Origin: Pseudomonadota bacterium
Lineage (GTDB): Bacteria; Pseudomonadota; Alphaproteobacteria; Dongiales; Dongiaceae
Direction: 5' to 3'
Assembly: GCA_016183985.1 (NCBI GenBank)
Contig: JACPDN010000006.1
Coordinates: 1,426,001 to 1,490,000 of the forward strand
DNA length: 64,000 nt
Shown: positions 1 to 9,211 of the stretch, piece by piece
Layout of the letters: the number at the start of each line of letters is the position of its first letter
Position numbering within the stretch: position 1 is the stretch's first letter
The notes under the pieces: generated by a model
What the model saw: only the letters and a program-made list of their open reading frames with translations
Database searches by the model: none
What the model was told of the DNA's origin: nothing
Program-made: the position numbers and the translations under genes

Positions 1-107
1 TCAAAAGCCGTGACACCACCAAAGGCGCAGTCCCTGGGGCAAGATGCCTTTCCGACCAATCCCAAAATATCAAACACCGTACCGCCACCGATTCTGAAGA
101 AACAGCA

Positions 108-1076
108 TCAGTGAGAAAGGGTGTCGTCTGATCGATGCGGATGATGCGCACCGAGCAAGCTGGTCCCTTCGGCATCGCCGATAATGACCGGACGGTGCCA
201 TTGCCGCAGTTCGGGTATGCGGCCCTCCGGCGCCGCAGGTGGTTCGAAATGACTGAAGGGCTGCCATCGCCGATCGGCATAGGTGAGAATCTCACCCCTG
301 GCGGCCGCCACCAAGGCGAGGCCGCCGGCAATATCCCAGATGTTCGGCCGTTCGAAGCGCGCTACGCGCAGCAATCCCGCCGCCACGAAGGCGCATTCGA
401 TCGCGGCCGAGCCGGTCTTCCTGACCTCCCATGGCAAATCCACATCCGGCACCGCTTGCGGCTCACCCGCCAGGCGCCGGCGAATGCCGGGATTGAGGCG
501 CGGACGCAAGGCTTCGCCATCGAAACAGACATCGCCGCCGAGGCAGGCATGATAGATGCCGGCATAGAGCGCGTGGCTGGCCGAGCACCAGATCGCCCCC
601 GCGATCGGCCGGCCGCGATGCAGGACGCCGATCGAGGCGGCGAAAAGTGGAAAGCCGTTGATGAAATTCGTGGTGCCGTCGATCGGATCGATCGCCCAGA
701 GGAAATCGCTTTCGCGGCCCGAGGAATCCCTGATCTCCTCACCCAGAATGTCATGGGTGGGGAAGGTTTCGGCAAGACGCATGCGGATCATGCGCTCGAC
801 ATTCTGGTCGACCTCAGAGACCGGATCGCGGAAGAGATTGATCGGCCGCACCGTTTTTGCCGCCTGCTCGACCACCTTCACCGGGTCCACCGCCTTGTAG
901 CGGATGGTGACGGCGCGGCCCAATTGCTGCACAATTTCGCTACCGGCAAGATGCGCCAAATCGACCGCCATCTGTTCGATCTTGCGCAATAATTCCGCGT
1001 CGAGATCCGGGATGCCATCCGCCGCCGCAGCGACGGGATCGACGCCCGGATCGCCACGCACCAGATGGATGCTCAT
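108..1076 (-). CDS. Inositol monophosphatase family protein
   Basis: A 322-residue member of the Mg-dependent inositol monophosphatase/FBPase-like phosphatases, probably cytoplasmic. The metal-site signatures are visible: GEE at residues 112-114, WAIDPIDGTTNF at 127-138, and the C-terminal WDIAGG at 247-252. DPVSEVDQ at 84-91 corresponds to the usual D-x-V-T-x-x-D segment. The start overlaps the stop of the upstream diacylglycerol-kinase-like gene by 4 nt (ATGA), so the two are probably co-translated. That pairing suggests a substrate in phospholipid or inositol-phosphate metabolism, but the true substrate cannot be read from sequence. It is about 50 residues longer at the N-terminus than a minimal IMPase. 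Confidence 0.9.
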   Translation of the reverse strand: MSIHLVRGDPGVDPVAAAADGIPDLDAELLRKIEQMAVDLAHLAGSEIVQQLGRAVTIRYKAVDPVKVVEQAAKTVRPINLFRDPVSEVDQNVERMIRMRLAETFPTHDILGEEIRDSSGRESDFLWAIDPIDGTTNFINGFPLFAASIGVLHRGRPIAGAIWCSASHALYAGIYHACLGGDVCFDGEALRPRLNPGIRRRLAGEPQAVPDVDLPWEVRKTGSAAIECAFVAAGLLRVARFERPNIWDIAGGLALVAAARGEILTYADRRWQPFSHFEPPAAPEGRIPELRQWHRPVIIGDAEGTSLLGAHHPHRSDDTLSH

Positions 1077-2038
1077 GGCCGTATCTCCGATTGTTCCGGG
1101 TCTAGATTGGTTGGTGGGGAAGGTGCTGCGCGGTCGCGGTCAGACGGCACCAATATATCCAGCCGCTCGGCCAGAAGCTCAACGCTGACGACGCCAGCAC
1201 GATCGCCGGCATGGCTTGGCGTCTCCGGCGCGAAATCGTCGATGCGCAGCGGATCGTCCCGCCAGTCGATCTCGATCCGCCGCGCACGCGTCGCCTTAAG
1301 TGGCGGAACCTCGCTCGCACCGGCATCGATCCAATTGAGCACCGCCGCGCGCTGGTCGGGAGCGATCGTCACCACGTCGAAATATCCATCGCCGAGATCT
1401 GCACCCGGTGCCAGGCACAGGCGCGAGCCGGCATGCTGGATATTCATCGCTTCCATCAGCAGCAGCGGCCCCGGGCATTGGGCGCCGTCGAGCCAGATGC
1501 GCGAGTGCAGCGGCTCGGCATGGAGGAGCGCATGACGAAAGGCCTCGCGCCCCAAGCGGATGCTGTCGGCGGGGGAAACGCCATCGGTCTTGAATTGCAG
1601 GATGGTCTTGGCAAGGGGGCCGAGGCCCACCGCTTCGACGAAGCGCGTCTCGCCCCAGGGTCCGCTGACGCGGCCGATATCGAGCTGACGGTGCTCGGCA
1701 TGACGCCAGGCCGTGACGATCTCGTTCCCTGATCCCGGCTGTGCCGGATCAACGATGCCTAGCGATTGCGCGATATTGTTCGCTGTGCCGAGCGGCACGA
1801 TGGCGATGGCGCGCTTCTGGAACGGGAGCTTGGCCAGAATACGCGCGACCGTGCCGTCGCCGCCCGCCAGTACCACCATGTCGCTAGGGCCGGCAAGGCA
1901 GCGGTCGAGTTCCGGATCATGCGACGCACAATGATGCACCTTGAGGCCGCCGGCTTCAAGCGCCGTGGTGAGCTCGTCAGGGCTGATATGCCCTGTACCC
2001 GCCGATTTGTTATGAACGAGAAGTGTCTGCATAGTCAC
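1073..2038 (-). CDS. Diacylglycerol kinase family lipid kinase (YegS/DagK-like)
   Basis: A 321-residue soluble lipid kinase of the DAGK catalytic-domain superfamily. Such enzymes phosphorylate diacylglycerol or related lipids. The nucleotide-binding GGDGT lies at residues 59-63. PLGTANN at 82-88 is a variant of the usual PxGTxND loop, with Asn in place of Asp. The N-terminal VHNKSAGTG resembles the family's first beta-strand and phosphate loop. It is the first gene of a two-gene minus-strand unit with the inositol-phosphatase-like gene, overlapping it by 4 nt. A hairpin terminator upstream separates it from the stress-protein gene. Confidence 0.85.
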   Translation of the reverse strand: MTMQTLLVHNKSAGTGHISPDELTTALEAGGLKVHHCASHDPELDRCLAGPSDMVVLAGGDGTVARILAKLPFQKRAIAIVPLGTANNIAQSLGIVDPAQPGSGNEIVTAWRHAEHRQLDIGRVSGPWGETRFVEAVGLGPLAKTILQFKTDGVSPADSIRLGREAFRHALLHAEPLHSRIWLDGAQCPGPLLLMEAMNIQHAGSRLCLAPGADLGDGYFDVVTIAPDQRAAVLNWIDAGASEVPPLKATRARRIEIDWRDDPLRIDDFAPETPSHAGDRAGVVSVELLAERLDILVPSDRDRAAPSPPTNLDPEQSEIRP

Positions 2039-2090
2039 CCAACACGCTGAAATTCCTGCCGTTCCCCGTCGACTGCGGGGACATAAGCAA

Positions 2091-2116
2091 TGAGGGCGCC
2101 CCGAAGGACGCCCTCA
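2091..2116 (-). terminator. Intrinsic terminator-like hairpin after the stress-protein gene
   Basis: An 8-bp perfect stem (2091-2098 with 2109-2116) closes a loop that reads TCCTTCGGGG on the minus strand and so contains a stable UUCG-type core. A moderately T-rich TTGCTTATGT follows. It lies 120 bases past the stop of the minus-strand gene ending at 2237 and before the dagK-like start. A second short hairpin (CCCCG/CGGGG, 2064-2080) is just beyond it. Confidence 0.6.
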
Positions 2117-2236
2117 TCCCGTCGCCTCAGGCAGCACCGTCACGTCGCTCACATCGCGGGACGCGATCTAAGAAACGCTTGGACCCGCACTGCACATAGG
2201 CGATGGCCGAACTTTCGGGGTCAGATCATGCGCCCG

Positions 2237-2851
2237 TCAAATCATCGGCAGGCGTGGATCCTGGCGGGCGCGGGCGATCTCTTCTTCCGAAAAGGCGCGA
2301 CCACGCTCGTCGAACTGGCGCCAGCCATTGTCGCGAAACATGTCGCGCCGCTCTTCGACATCGACATGGTCATGGGCATGGAGGATGTCATCAACGACGC
2401 CGACGCGGTCTTCGACCACGCGCACCGAGACCAGGCTGCCGCCGCGCCGGACGCCTTCAGCGTAGAGATGGGCATCCTCCTCGGAAACGCCGGAACGTGT
2501 GAGCGCGCCGACGATGCCGCCGCCAATGGCACCGGCTATGGCACCGGCCGCCGCACCGACGGCCGTGGCGGCGAGCCAGCCCGCTGCGGCGACCGGCCCA
2601 ATTCCTGGAATGGCGATGATACCGAGGCCGGCAAGAAGACCGGCGCCGCCGCCTATCAGCGAGCCGGCTCCGGCACCGTCAGCCGCGATGTCGCCCGCAG
2701 TTTCCTTGTCAACGCCGACGGCGTAATGCCGGTCGACATTGTTGGAGACCAGACTGATATCGGCCGCGGGAATACCGGCATCTTCCAGCGCCCGCACGGC
2801 GGCCGCGGCCTCGTCATAACGGTCGTAAAGCGCGCTTACGGTCCGGGTCAT
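2237..2851 (-). CDS. General stress protein with YflT-like N-terminal domain
   Basis: A 204-residue protein. The first ~60 residues (VSALYDRYDEAAAAVRALE, then GIPAADISLVSNN) match the heat-induced stress protein YflT/GSP17M type of domain, a small alpha/beta fold. A long Gly/Ala-rich hydrophobic stretch at about residues 78-130 resembles the glycine-zipper segments of these proteins. The C-terminus returns to a charged region (VSVRVVEDRVGVVDDIL). The gene stands alone, with GGAGA upstream of ATG and a hairpin terminator downstream. A role in envelope or general stress is inferred from family only. Confidence 0.75.
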   Translation of the reverse strand: MTRTVSALYDRYDEAAAAVRALEDAGIPAADISLVSNNVDRHYAVGVDKETAGDIAADGAGAGSLIGGGAGLLAGLGIIAIPGIGPVAAAGWLAATAVGAAAGAIAGAIGGGIVGALTRSGVSEEDAHLYAEGVRRGGSLVSVRVVEDRVGVVDDILHAHDHVDVEERRDMFRDNGWRQFDERGRAFSEEEIARARQDPRLPMI

Positions 2852-2986
2852 GGCTAATCTCCGTCTTGGTCAAGAGCTGGACGACTTGACGGATGAATGC
2901 CGCAATGAAGACGGACGTTCCGCGCCGCGGCGGATAATCCGGCCGCGGCGCGTCGTTTCGGAGATTTCGATTTTGCGGGAGCTGTT

Positions 2987-3538
2987 TCAGGGCAGCAGCA
3001 CTGTATCGACGACGTGAATGATGCCGTTCGACTGGCGCACATCGGCGATCGTCACCATGGATTTATCGCCCTTCATATCGCTGACGACGATGCCTTTTGC
3101 GGTCTGTTCGAGCGTCAGATCCTCGCCATTCACCGTCTTGAGCATCGCCTTGCCGTTCCCCTTGGCGATGTCGGCCATCAATGTCTTGGCATCCAGCGTG
3201 CCGGGCACCACGTGATAGGTGAGGATGGAGGTGAGCGTTGTCTTGTTTTCGGGCTGCACCAGGCTCTCCACCGTGCCGGCCGGCAATTTCGCGAAGGCGG
3301 CATTGGTCGGTGCAAAGACCGTGAATGGGCCCGGGCCCTGCAGCGTTTCGACCAGGCCTGCTGCCTTCACCGCCGCGACCAGGGTGGTGTGGTCCTTCGA
3401 ATTCACCGCATTATCGATGATGTTCTTCGATTGATACATCGGAGCGCCGCCCACCATCGGGTTAGTATTGTCGGCCTGGGCCGCGCAGCCGGCCGCGATC
3501 ACGCACGCCAGCAGCGTGCCGAGCATCTTCGCTTTCAT
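2987..3538 (-). CDS. Fasciclin (FAS1) domain lipoprotein
   Basis: A 183-residue predicted lipoprotein. The signal segment ends in the lipobox IAAGC, with Cys18 as the lipidation site. One FAS1 domain follows. Its H1-type signature TVFAPTNAAFAKLPAGTVE, the YHVVPG segment and the terminal GIIHVVDTVLLP (H2 box) are clear. Bacterial FAS1 proteins are surface or periplasmic adhesion and matrix proteins. AGAGG in the leader supports this start. The gene is monocistronic, downstream of the stress-protein gene and upstream of the large adenylation-acyltransferase gene. Confidence 0.88.
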   Translation of the reverse strand: MKAKMLGTLLACVIAAGCAAQADNTNPMVGGAPMYQSKNIIDNAVNSKDHTTLVAAVKAAGLVETLQGPGPFTVFAPTNAAFAKLPAGTVESLVQPENKTTLTSILTYHVVPGTLDAKTLMADIAKGNGKAMLKTVNGEDLTLEQTAKGIVVSDMKGDKSMVTIADVRQSNGIIHVVDTVLLP

Positions 3539-3593
3539 CGAACGCCTCTTTGAAAAGGGTTGCCGTGAAGCTGTTCCGCTTCACTGACGCTTG

Positions 3594-6266
3594 CTACGGC
3601 TGTCGCGCGCGGACAGATGCGTATTGAACAATCTTTTTTCGCCGCACTGATCTGAGAGCGGTCCCTTGCCGTAGGAAATCGCGCCAACGCGGCAGGCCCG
3701 CGCCAAGAACGGCACGGCAAAGCGGTTCGACGCGTTGCAGCACCGCATGGGCCGCGAGTCCGGCGCTCAAACCCAGCGCGATATAGATCGGCGCCCGCCA
3801 TCGGGTCGGCAAGTCGAAATCGCTCAGCCAGGCGAAATAAGGGAGCGTATGGAAGAGATAGATGCTGAAACTCGCCGCGGCGAAAACAGTCAACGGCTTT
3901 GCCAATACGCTCGGCAAATAGAGCCGCGTCGACCACAGCAGCAAAGCGGCGCCCAGCAGCAGGAGCAGGGCGCGGACCCAGACGATCGTGAAGCCAAGCG
4001 TGCCCTCCCCCGCCATCAAACCGATGACGACGGCAGGGACGACGACACTCATAATCGCCTTGCGCTGCGGCGTATCGGCGAAATAGAGGCACCAACCAAG
4101 GAGCGGCACATAGAGAATGCGCGGCGTGAAGAAATAGCGCATTTCGCCAAGATCGAGGAAATGATCGGCCAATGGCCGCGAGGCCACGGCCAAAGCCAGC
4201 CCCAGCAGGCCCGTCGCGAAAGGCCTTCGCAAGGCAGCGCGGCGCAGACGCCCCCAGGTGAAGAGCGCCGCTGTCAGAACCAGGATCTGCGCATAGGCTT
4301 CGACGAACCAGAATGTGATGAGTGGCGAACCTTCGGTGCTGTACCCGTCAAGCCCCAGATTGCCGACCAGGAGGAGGCTCTGCCAGGGAAAATCGCCGAG
4401 GACGAGGCAGAGTGCCAGCAGCAGCGGGTAATAGAGAATGACCGGGCGCAGACAAGGCTGCAGCATGCCCATGACATCGCCGGCAAAGAGCCGCCGCCCA
4501 TGATGGCGCGCAAGATTGTAGCCCACCAGCATCAGCAGGACGGCGGCACCGCCTGCCATCGGCCACATCGTCGCGTGATGCAGCACGACCAGAAGGATGG
4601 CACTGCCACGCAAAGCAAGATCGGTATCGATGCTGCCGAGTGGCAGCACGAAGCGACGCGCACGCTGGGGCTGCACTTGTGCGGCAAGGGCCGCAAGATC
4701 CCCGACCGACCAATGCTCCCACCCTCGCGGTAGCGGGTCGATATGCGGCTTCAGGGCCAGGGATAATTCGACGAAGCTCAAGGAATCGCCACCGAGGCTG
4801 GCAAAGCTGTCGACATCCTCGATATGGCGCGGCGCGAAGATCTCGGCAAAAGCGGCACCCACCGGCGAGCGCGGCGGCGGCGTAGTCGCGGCATCAACAA
4901 AGAGCGCCGCCAAGGCACGGTAGTCGATCTTGCCGCTGCTCCCACGCGGGAGATGCAGCACGACCAGCGCCTTCAGGCAGCTGGCGGGAAGCCGCGTCAG
5001 CTGGCGCGTACGGGCCAGTGCCGGTTCGATATCGGCTGCGGCCGTGACGGCGATCAGGATATGGCGGTCATCGCCTGTGACCGTTGCCGCCAAGCCAACC
5101 CGCTGGAGATCGGCTTCGACAGCATCATGGGCGATGCGCAGGCCGGCGATCTTCGAGAAACGCTGCCGCCGGCCGACGAGGCGGAAATGACCGGAAGGAT
5201 CGCGCAAGGCGAAATCGCCGGTCGCAAGTTCCGCACACTCGGCCCCGCCTGCGAGATCGGCGCGGCTTTGCGCATAGCCCATCATCACGTTGGGTCCGCA
5301 ATAGACGAGTTCGCCCATCACACCTGTTTCGGCAATCTCGATCCCGTCCTCATCGACCAGGCGGAAGGCACCGCCGGGTATGGCGCCACCGATGCAATCC
5401 GCATGCGCCAAGGCATCGCCAGGCGGCAGATAAGCCATGCGCGCGGTCGCCTCCGTCTGGCCGTACATGACAAAAAATTCGCCACCTTGCGATTTCATAT
5501 GTAGGGCATAGCGCCGCACCATCTCCGCGCTGAGGCGGCCACCGGCCACGGTCATGAAGCGCAAGGCAGGCAGGCAGGCATCCCGGAAACCGATCTGCTC
5601 CAGCAATTCGAAGGAATGAGGGACGCCGGAAAGATTGGTGCAGCCGGCCGCATGGATGCGCGCGATGAAACCGGGACTGAGGATCGAGCCGCCCGGAAAA
5701 TAGAGGCTGGCACCGGCGGCAAGATGCGCATGCAGCACGGACAGCCCATAGGAATAATGGAGCGGCAGAATGAGCGCGCTGCGGTCCTGGGGTGTTAGAG
5801 CCAGATATTCGGCAATCGCCGCGGCATTGCTCTCGACATTGCGGCGCGACAGCCGCACGAGCTTCGCGGCCCCCGTACTGCCGGAGGTGGAAAGCAGCAA
5901 AGAGAGATCGGGATGACAGTCATTCGCCGCCGCAGGCGCCGGCTTGAGATCAAGCGCGCCGCCCGCCGCGTGGATATCCGGGCGATAGCATGCGGCAAGC
6001 TCCGCCAGGCGTGCGCTATTGCCCGCATCGCAAGGCGGCAGCGGCAGGATCGGATGTCCGGCCTGGAGGGCCGCGAGATAGGTGACGATCGCATCCGGCG
6101 TCGGTTCTGCCGCCCAGAAGATGAGCCGGCGCCCCGAGCCCAATTCCGCCCGGCGCTCTTCGATTCGCGCAGCGAGCCCGGCATAGGTGATTTCAACCCC
6201 ATTGGCGAAGACGAGGGCCGGCCTTTCCCCAAGGTCGGGCAACCGATTCAGAAATGCGACAGCCAT
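3594..6266 (-). CDS. Adenylation-carrier-acyltransferase_3 fusion protein
   Basis: An 890-residue three-domain protein. Residues 1-455 form an AMP-binding domain: STSGSTGAAK near 126-135, YGQTEA at 268-273, TGD at 349-351, GRRQRFSKIAG at 365-375, and the C-terminal lysine in GSSGKIDYR (K446). Residues 465-530 are a phosphopantetheine carrier domain, with Ser495 in GGDSLS. From about 545 to the end is a multi-pass acyltransferase_3/OpgC-type membrane domain opening with LRGSAILLVVLHHA. The design implies activation, tethering and membrane transfer of an acyl or aminoacyl group in one chain. The substrate is unknown. I chose ATG 6266 over an upstream start because GAGG lies 7 nt before it and the adenylation fold begins there. 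Confidence 0.85.
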   Translation of the reverse strand: MAVAFLNRLPDLGERPALVFANGVEITYAGLAARIEERRAELGSGRRLIFWAAEPTPDAIVTYLAALQAGHPILPLPPCDAGNSARLAELAACYRPDIHAAGGALDLKPAPAAANDCHPDLSLLLSTSGSTGAAKLVRLSRRNVESNAAAIAEYLALTPQDRSALILPLHYSYGLSVLHAHLAAGASLYFPGGSILSPGFIARIHAAGCTNLSGVPHSFELLEQIGFRDACLPALRFMTVAGGRLSAEMVRRYALHMKSQGGEFFVMYGQTEATARMAYLPPGDALAHADCIGGAIPGGAFRLVDEDGIEIAETGVMGELVYCGPNVMMGYAQSRADLAGGAECAELATGDFALRDPSGHFRLVGRRQRFSKIAGLRIAHDAVEADLQRVGLAATVTGDDRHILIAVTAAADIEPALARTRQLTRLPASCLKALVVLHLPRGSSGKIDYRALAALFVDAATTPPPRSPVGAAFAEIFAPRHIEDVDSFASLGGDSLSFVELSLALKPHIDPLPRGWEHWSVGDLAALAAQVQPQRARRFVLPLGSIDTDLALRGSAILLVVLHHATMWPMAGGAAVLLMLVGYNLARHHGRRLFAGDVMGMLQPCLRPVILYYPLLLALCLVLGDFPWQSLLLVGNLGLDGYSTEGSPLITFWFVEAYAQILVLTAALFTWGRLRRAALRRPFATGLLGLALAVASRPLADHFLDLGEMRYFFTPRILYVPLLGWCLYFADTPQRKAIMSVVVPAVVIGLMAGEGTLGFTIVWVRALLLLLGAALLLWSTRLYLPSVLAKPLTVFAAASFSIYLFHTLPYFAWLSDFDLPTRWRAPIYIALGLSAGLAAHAVLQRVEPLCRAVLGAGLPRWRDFLRQGTALRSVRRKKIVQYASVRARQP

Positions 6267-6645
6267 AGTAAGCCTCAGACGACACGGCACGCCCTTCCTT
6301 TGCGGAAAAAGGGCGTGGCACCTGTTGCAGGTAGGGCTGGCGGGATCGTTTGAAGCCTTCGAAAAAGGGCCGTATCCCATTGGCTGCCAGCACAGATGAA
6401 GGATGCGGTGCGACCCGTCAAGGCGCCGCTATGCCGCAGCTGCCAGGAAGCCAGCCACCCGCAGCGGCGGCACCGTAAGGGGGGATGCTGACGGCCGGCT
6501 GAAGGGCCACCGCAGTCCAGGATCCTTTATCCGCGCCACCTCATTTGCGCGCGCCGGGCATGCTGTTCCACCGAATTGACCGATACGCGTTATGGTGTAG
6601 GATGCCGGCCATAACCTTTGTTAATCAAGTAATTGGGGTCAATAT
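6267..6645. other. Intergenic region between divergent acyltransferase-fusion and fabI genes
   Basis: 379 bases with no convincing gene. It contains the minus-strand Shine-Dalgarno for the fusion gene near 6270-6280 and a fabI promoter candidate at 6576-6603. The rest is GC-rich sequence with several short inverted repeats. I see no riboswitch or repeat family member in it. Confidence 0.6.
6576..6603 (+). promoter_or_regulatory. Putative sigma-70-type promoter of fabI-aroC
   Basis: TTGACC (6576-6581) and TAGGAT (6598-6603) are separated by 16 bases and lie about 43 bases before the fabI ATG at 6646. The match to the -35/-10 consensus is reasonable for an alphaproteobacterial housekeeping promoter. 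The position between divergent genes supports it. This is a sequence inference only. Confidence 0.4.
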
Positions 6646-7488
6646 ATGAGTGATGTGAAAGGCTTGATGGCGGGTAAGCGCGGCCTGGTCATGGGTGTCG
6701 CCAATGACCGGTCGATCGCCTGGGGTATCGCCAAAGCCGTCGCCGCCCAGGGTGGCGAACTTGCCTTCACCTATCAGGGCGAGGCGCTGGAGCGCCGCGT
6801 GAAGCCGCTTGCGCAGTCGATCGGCGCGGATATCGTCGTGCCCTGCGACGTGACCGATGATGCCAGTATCGATGCCACCTTCGCCACGCTGAAACAGCGT
6901 TGGGGCAGCCTCGATTTCGTCGTCCATGCCATCGCCTTCTCCGATAAGGAGGAACTGAAGGGCAAATACGTCAACACGACGCGGGGCAATTTCGCGCGCA
7001 CGCTGGACATCTCCTGCTTCAGCTTCACCGCGGTCGCCGATCGTGCCAAGGATCTGATGCCCAATGGCGGCTCGCTGGTGACGCTCACTTACCTCGGCGC
7101 CGAACGCGTCATGCCGCATTACAACGTGATGGGTGTCGCCAAGGCAGCGCTCGAATGCTCGGTGCGCTACCTCGCCGCCGATCTCGGCGAGCTTGGCATC
7201 CGCGTCAATTCGATCTCGGCCGGCCCAATCAAGACCTTGGCCGCCTCCGGCATCGGCGATTTCCGCCAGATCCTGCGCTGGAACGAACTCAACGCACCGC
7301 TCACCCGCAACGTCACCATCGAAGATGTCGGCGGTGCCGGCCTCTATCTCGTCTCCGATCTTTCCAGAGGCGTGACCGGCGAACTGCATCATGTCGACAG
7401 CGGCTATAACGTCGTCGGCATGCTGCGCCCGGAATCGGCGCCGGAACTGACCGAGATGCTGCGCAATTTTTCGAAGACCGAATCTTAA
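6646..7488 (+). CDS. fabI: Enoyl-[acyl-carrier-protein] reductase (NADH), FabI
   Basis: A 280-residue short-chain dehydrogenase-fold enzyme for the last step of fatty-acid elongation, reducing trans-2-enoyl-ACP. The FabI variant of the cofactor loop is visible at the N-terminus (GVANDRSIAWGIA, residues 17-29). The catalytic block TYLGAERVMPHYNVMGVAKA carries Tyr149, Tyr159 and Lys166 with FabI spacing. SAGPIKTLAASGIGDF matches the substrate-binding loop. It is followed after 3 bases by aroC and is likely co-transcribed with it. Target class of triclosan-type inhibitors. Confidence 0.97.
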   Translation: MSDVKGLMAGKRGLVMGVANDRSIAWGIAKAVAAQGGELAFTYQGEALERRVKPLAQSIGADIVVPCDVTDDASIDATFATLKQRWGSLDFVVHAIAFSDKEELKGKYVNTTRGNFARTLDISCFSFTAVADRAKDLMPNGGSLVTLTYLGAERVMPHYNVMGVAKAALECSVRYLAADLGELGIRVNSISAGPIKTLAASGIGDFRQILRWNELNAPLTRNVTIEDVGGAGLYLVSDLSRGVTGELHHVDSGYNVVGMLRPESAPELTEMLRNFSKTES

Positions 7489-7491
7489 GGC

Positions 7492-8577
7492 ATGTCGCAT
7501 AACAGTTTCGGGCATCTCTTCCGCTTCACGACCTGGGGTGAAAGCCACGGCCCTGCCTTGGGCTGCGTGGTCGACGGCACACCCCCCGGCATCGCCATCG
7601 ACACTGCGGAGATCCAGCATTGGCTCGATCGCCGCAAGCCGGGCCAGTCGCGTTTCGTGACGCAGCGGCGCGAGCCGGACACGGTCGAAATCCTCTCCGG
7701 CATGTTCGAGGGCAAGACCACGGGCACGCCCATCTCGCTGATGATCCGCAACGAGGATCAGCGCAGCAAGGATTACGGCAAGATCGCGGATCAGTTCCGC
7801 CCGGGGCATGCCGATTACACCTATTGGGCCAAATATCAGGGCATTCGCGACTATCGCGGCGGCGGGCGATCCTCGGCACGCGAGACAGCGGCACGCGTTG
7901 CTGCCGGGGCAGTGGCGCGCAAGGTGCTTGACCACATCGTGCCCGGTGGCATCGAGATCAAAGGCGCCCTGGTGCAGATGGGGCATTTGAAGATCGATCG
8001 CAGTGCCTGGGATTGGGCGGAGGTCGAGAACAATCCCTTCTGGTCCCCCGATGCTGCGACCGCCATCGTGTGGGAAGAGTTCCTGGATGGCGTGCGCAAA
8101 TCCGGCTCCTCGACCGGCGCCGTCATCGAAGTGGTGGCGAAGAACGTGCCGGTGGGCCTGGGCGCACCGCTCTATGGCAAGCTCGATGCCGACCTCGCCG
8201 CAGCGATGATGAGCATCAATGCGGTGAAGGGTGTCGAAATCGGTGCCGGCTTCGACTCAGCCAGCCTTTCCGGCGAAGACAATGCCGATGAGATGCGTAT
8301 GAAGGATGGCAAGGTCTCGTTCCTCTCCAACAAAGCAGGCGGGATTCTTGGCGGCATTTCGACGGGCCAGGATGTCGTCGTTCGCTTTGCCGTGAAGCCC
8401 ACCTCCTCCATCAACACGCCGCGCCAAGGTGTCACCACCAGGGGCGAGGATGTCGATGTGGTGACGACCGGACGCCACGACCCCTGCGTCGGCATCCGCG
8501 CCGTGCCGGTGGGCGAGGCGATGATGGCCATTGTGCTCGCCGACCATCTGCTCCGCCATCGCGGCCAGATGGGCTAA
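7492..8577 (+). CDS. aroC: Chorismate synthase
   Basis: 361 residues, the usual length. It converts 5-enolpyruvylshikimate-3-phosphate to chorismate using reduced FMN, the last step of the shikimate pathway. The family signatures are all present: [22 protein letters not shown] at the N-terminus, [16 protein letters not shown] in the middle, and [17 protein letters not shown] near the C-terminus. It starts 3 bases after the fabI stop, so the two probably form one transcript. Nothing appears missing or disrupted. Confidence 0.97.
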   Translation: MSHNSFGHLFRFTTWGESHGPALGCVVDGTPPGIAIDTAEIQHWLDRRKPGQSRFVTQRREPDTVEILSGMFEGKTTGTPISLMIRNEDQRSKDYGKIADQFRPGHADYTYWAKYQGIRDYRGGGRSSARETAARVAAGAVARKVLDHIVPGGIEIKGALVQMGHLKIDRSAWDWAEVENNPFWSPDAATAIVWEEFLDGVRKSGSSTGAVIEVVAKNVPVGLGAPLYGKLDADLAAAMMSINAVKGVEIGAGFDSASLSGEDNADEMRMKDGKVSFLSNKAGGILGGISTGQDVVVRFAVKPTSSINTPRQGVTTRGEDVDVVTTGRHDPCVGIRAVPVGEAMMAIVLADHLLRHRGQMG

Positions 8578-8672
8578 AGACATCGGCCCGATCTTCATCT
8601 TATGTTAGCTAATTATTCCTAGCATGATCGGCGGAATTGGCCCATTGGCGCCATTCTGGGGAAATCCGGGAC

Positions 8673-9161
8673 ATGCAGCAGCAGGTGCATTGGCAAGCGG
8701 CACAGGGCGCCGAAAGTACGGCGCTTAGGGGACTCGAGGCGGCTTGGGCCGGCTGGGGACAAGGCGGCCGTTTGCCGTCGCGTGCACTTTTCGATCCGAT
8801 GGATTTTCCCGATCTGCTGCCTTGGATGGTCCTGGGCGAGGTCGTGCCGCCGGCCGCCAAGACGATGCGCGGCTACGACATCCTGCTGCGTTATCTCGGC
8901 AGCGAGTTCGAGCGCTATTTCAAGGCCGGCAGTCTGACGCGGATCCATATCAGCGATGTCGGTGCGCCCTATACCGAGCGCTGGTTCGCGGTTTATGACG
9001 CGGTCATCGCCAAGCAGCGTCCGCTTTATTTCACCGGCGCGCCATTTGGCACCGGCTATGAGTATCTGCCGCTGGAGATGCTGGCCTTGCCGCTCGCCAA
9101 GATCGATACGCCCGATATCGGTTTCGTACTCTTCGCCTTTGCGCGGCTTGAAATCGCCTAG
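8673..9161 (+). CDS. PAS_5-type domain protein, copy 1
   Basis: A 162-residue protein resembling the alphaproteobacterial PAS_5 family (small stand-alone PAS-like proteins). A leading segment LPSRALFDPMDFPDLLPWMVLGEV precedes a core with DILLRYLGSEFERYF, then VGAPYTERWF and a closing strand pair. It has no effector domain. ATG 8673 is preferred to 8637 because the downstream paralogue also begins MQQ and the conserved fold starts after it. It is followed 50 bases later by a diverged paralogue sharing the GAPxTERWF motif. A sensory or lipid-binding role is possible, but function is unknown. Confidence 0.7.
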   Translation: MQQQVHWQAAQGAESTALRGLEAAWAGWGQGGRLPSRALFDPMDFPDLLPWMVLGEVVPPAAKTMRGYDILLRYLGSEFERYFKAGSLTRIHISDVGAPYTERWFAVYDAVIAKQRPLYFTGAPFGTGYEYLPLEMLALPLAKIDTPDIGFVLFAFARLEIA

Positions 9162-9211
9162 GATTCTTCACCGATTGATCGGCGCACGACCCGCTCTATG
9201 CTGGCTGTTCC

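Noticed and set aside
108-1076. Long plus-strand frames antisense to the inositol-phosphatase and dagK-like genes (135-992, 1211-1732).
   Set aside because: They are antisense shadows created by high GC codon bias. The minus-strand proteins carry clear family motifs.
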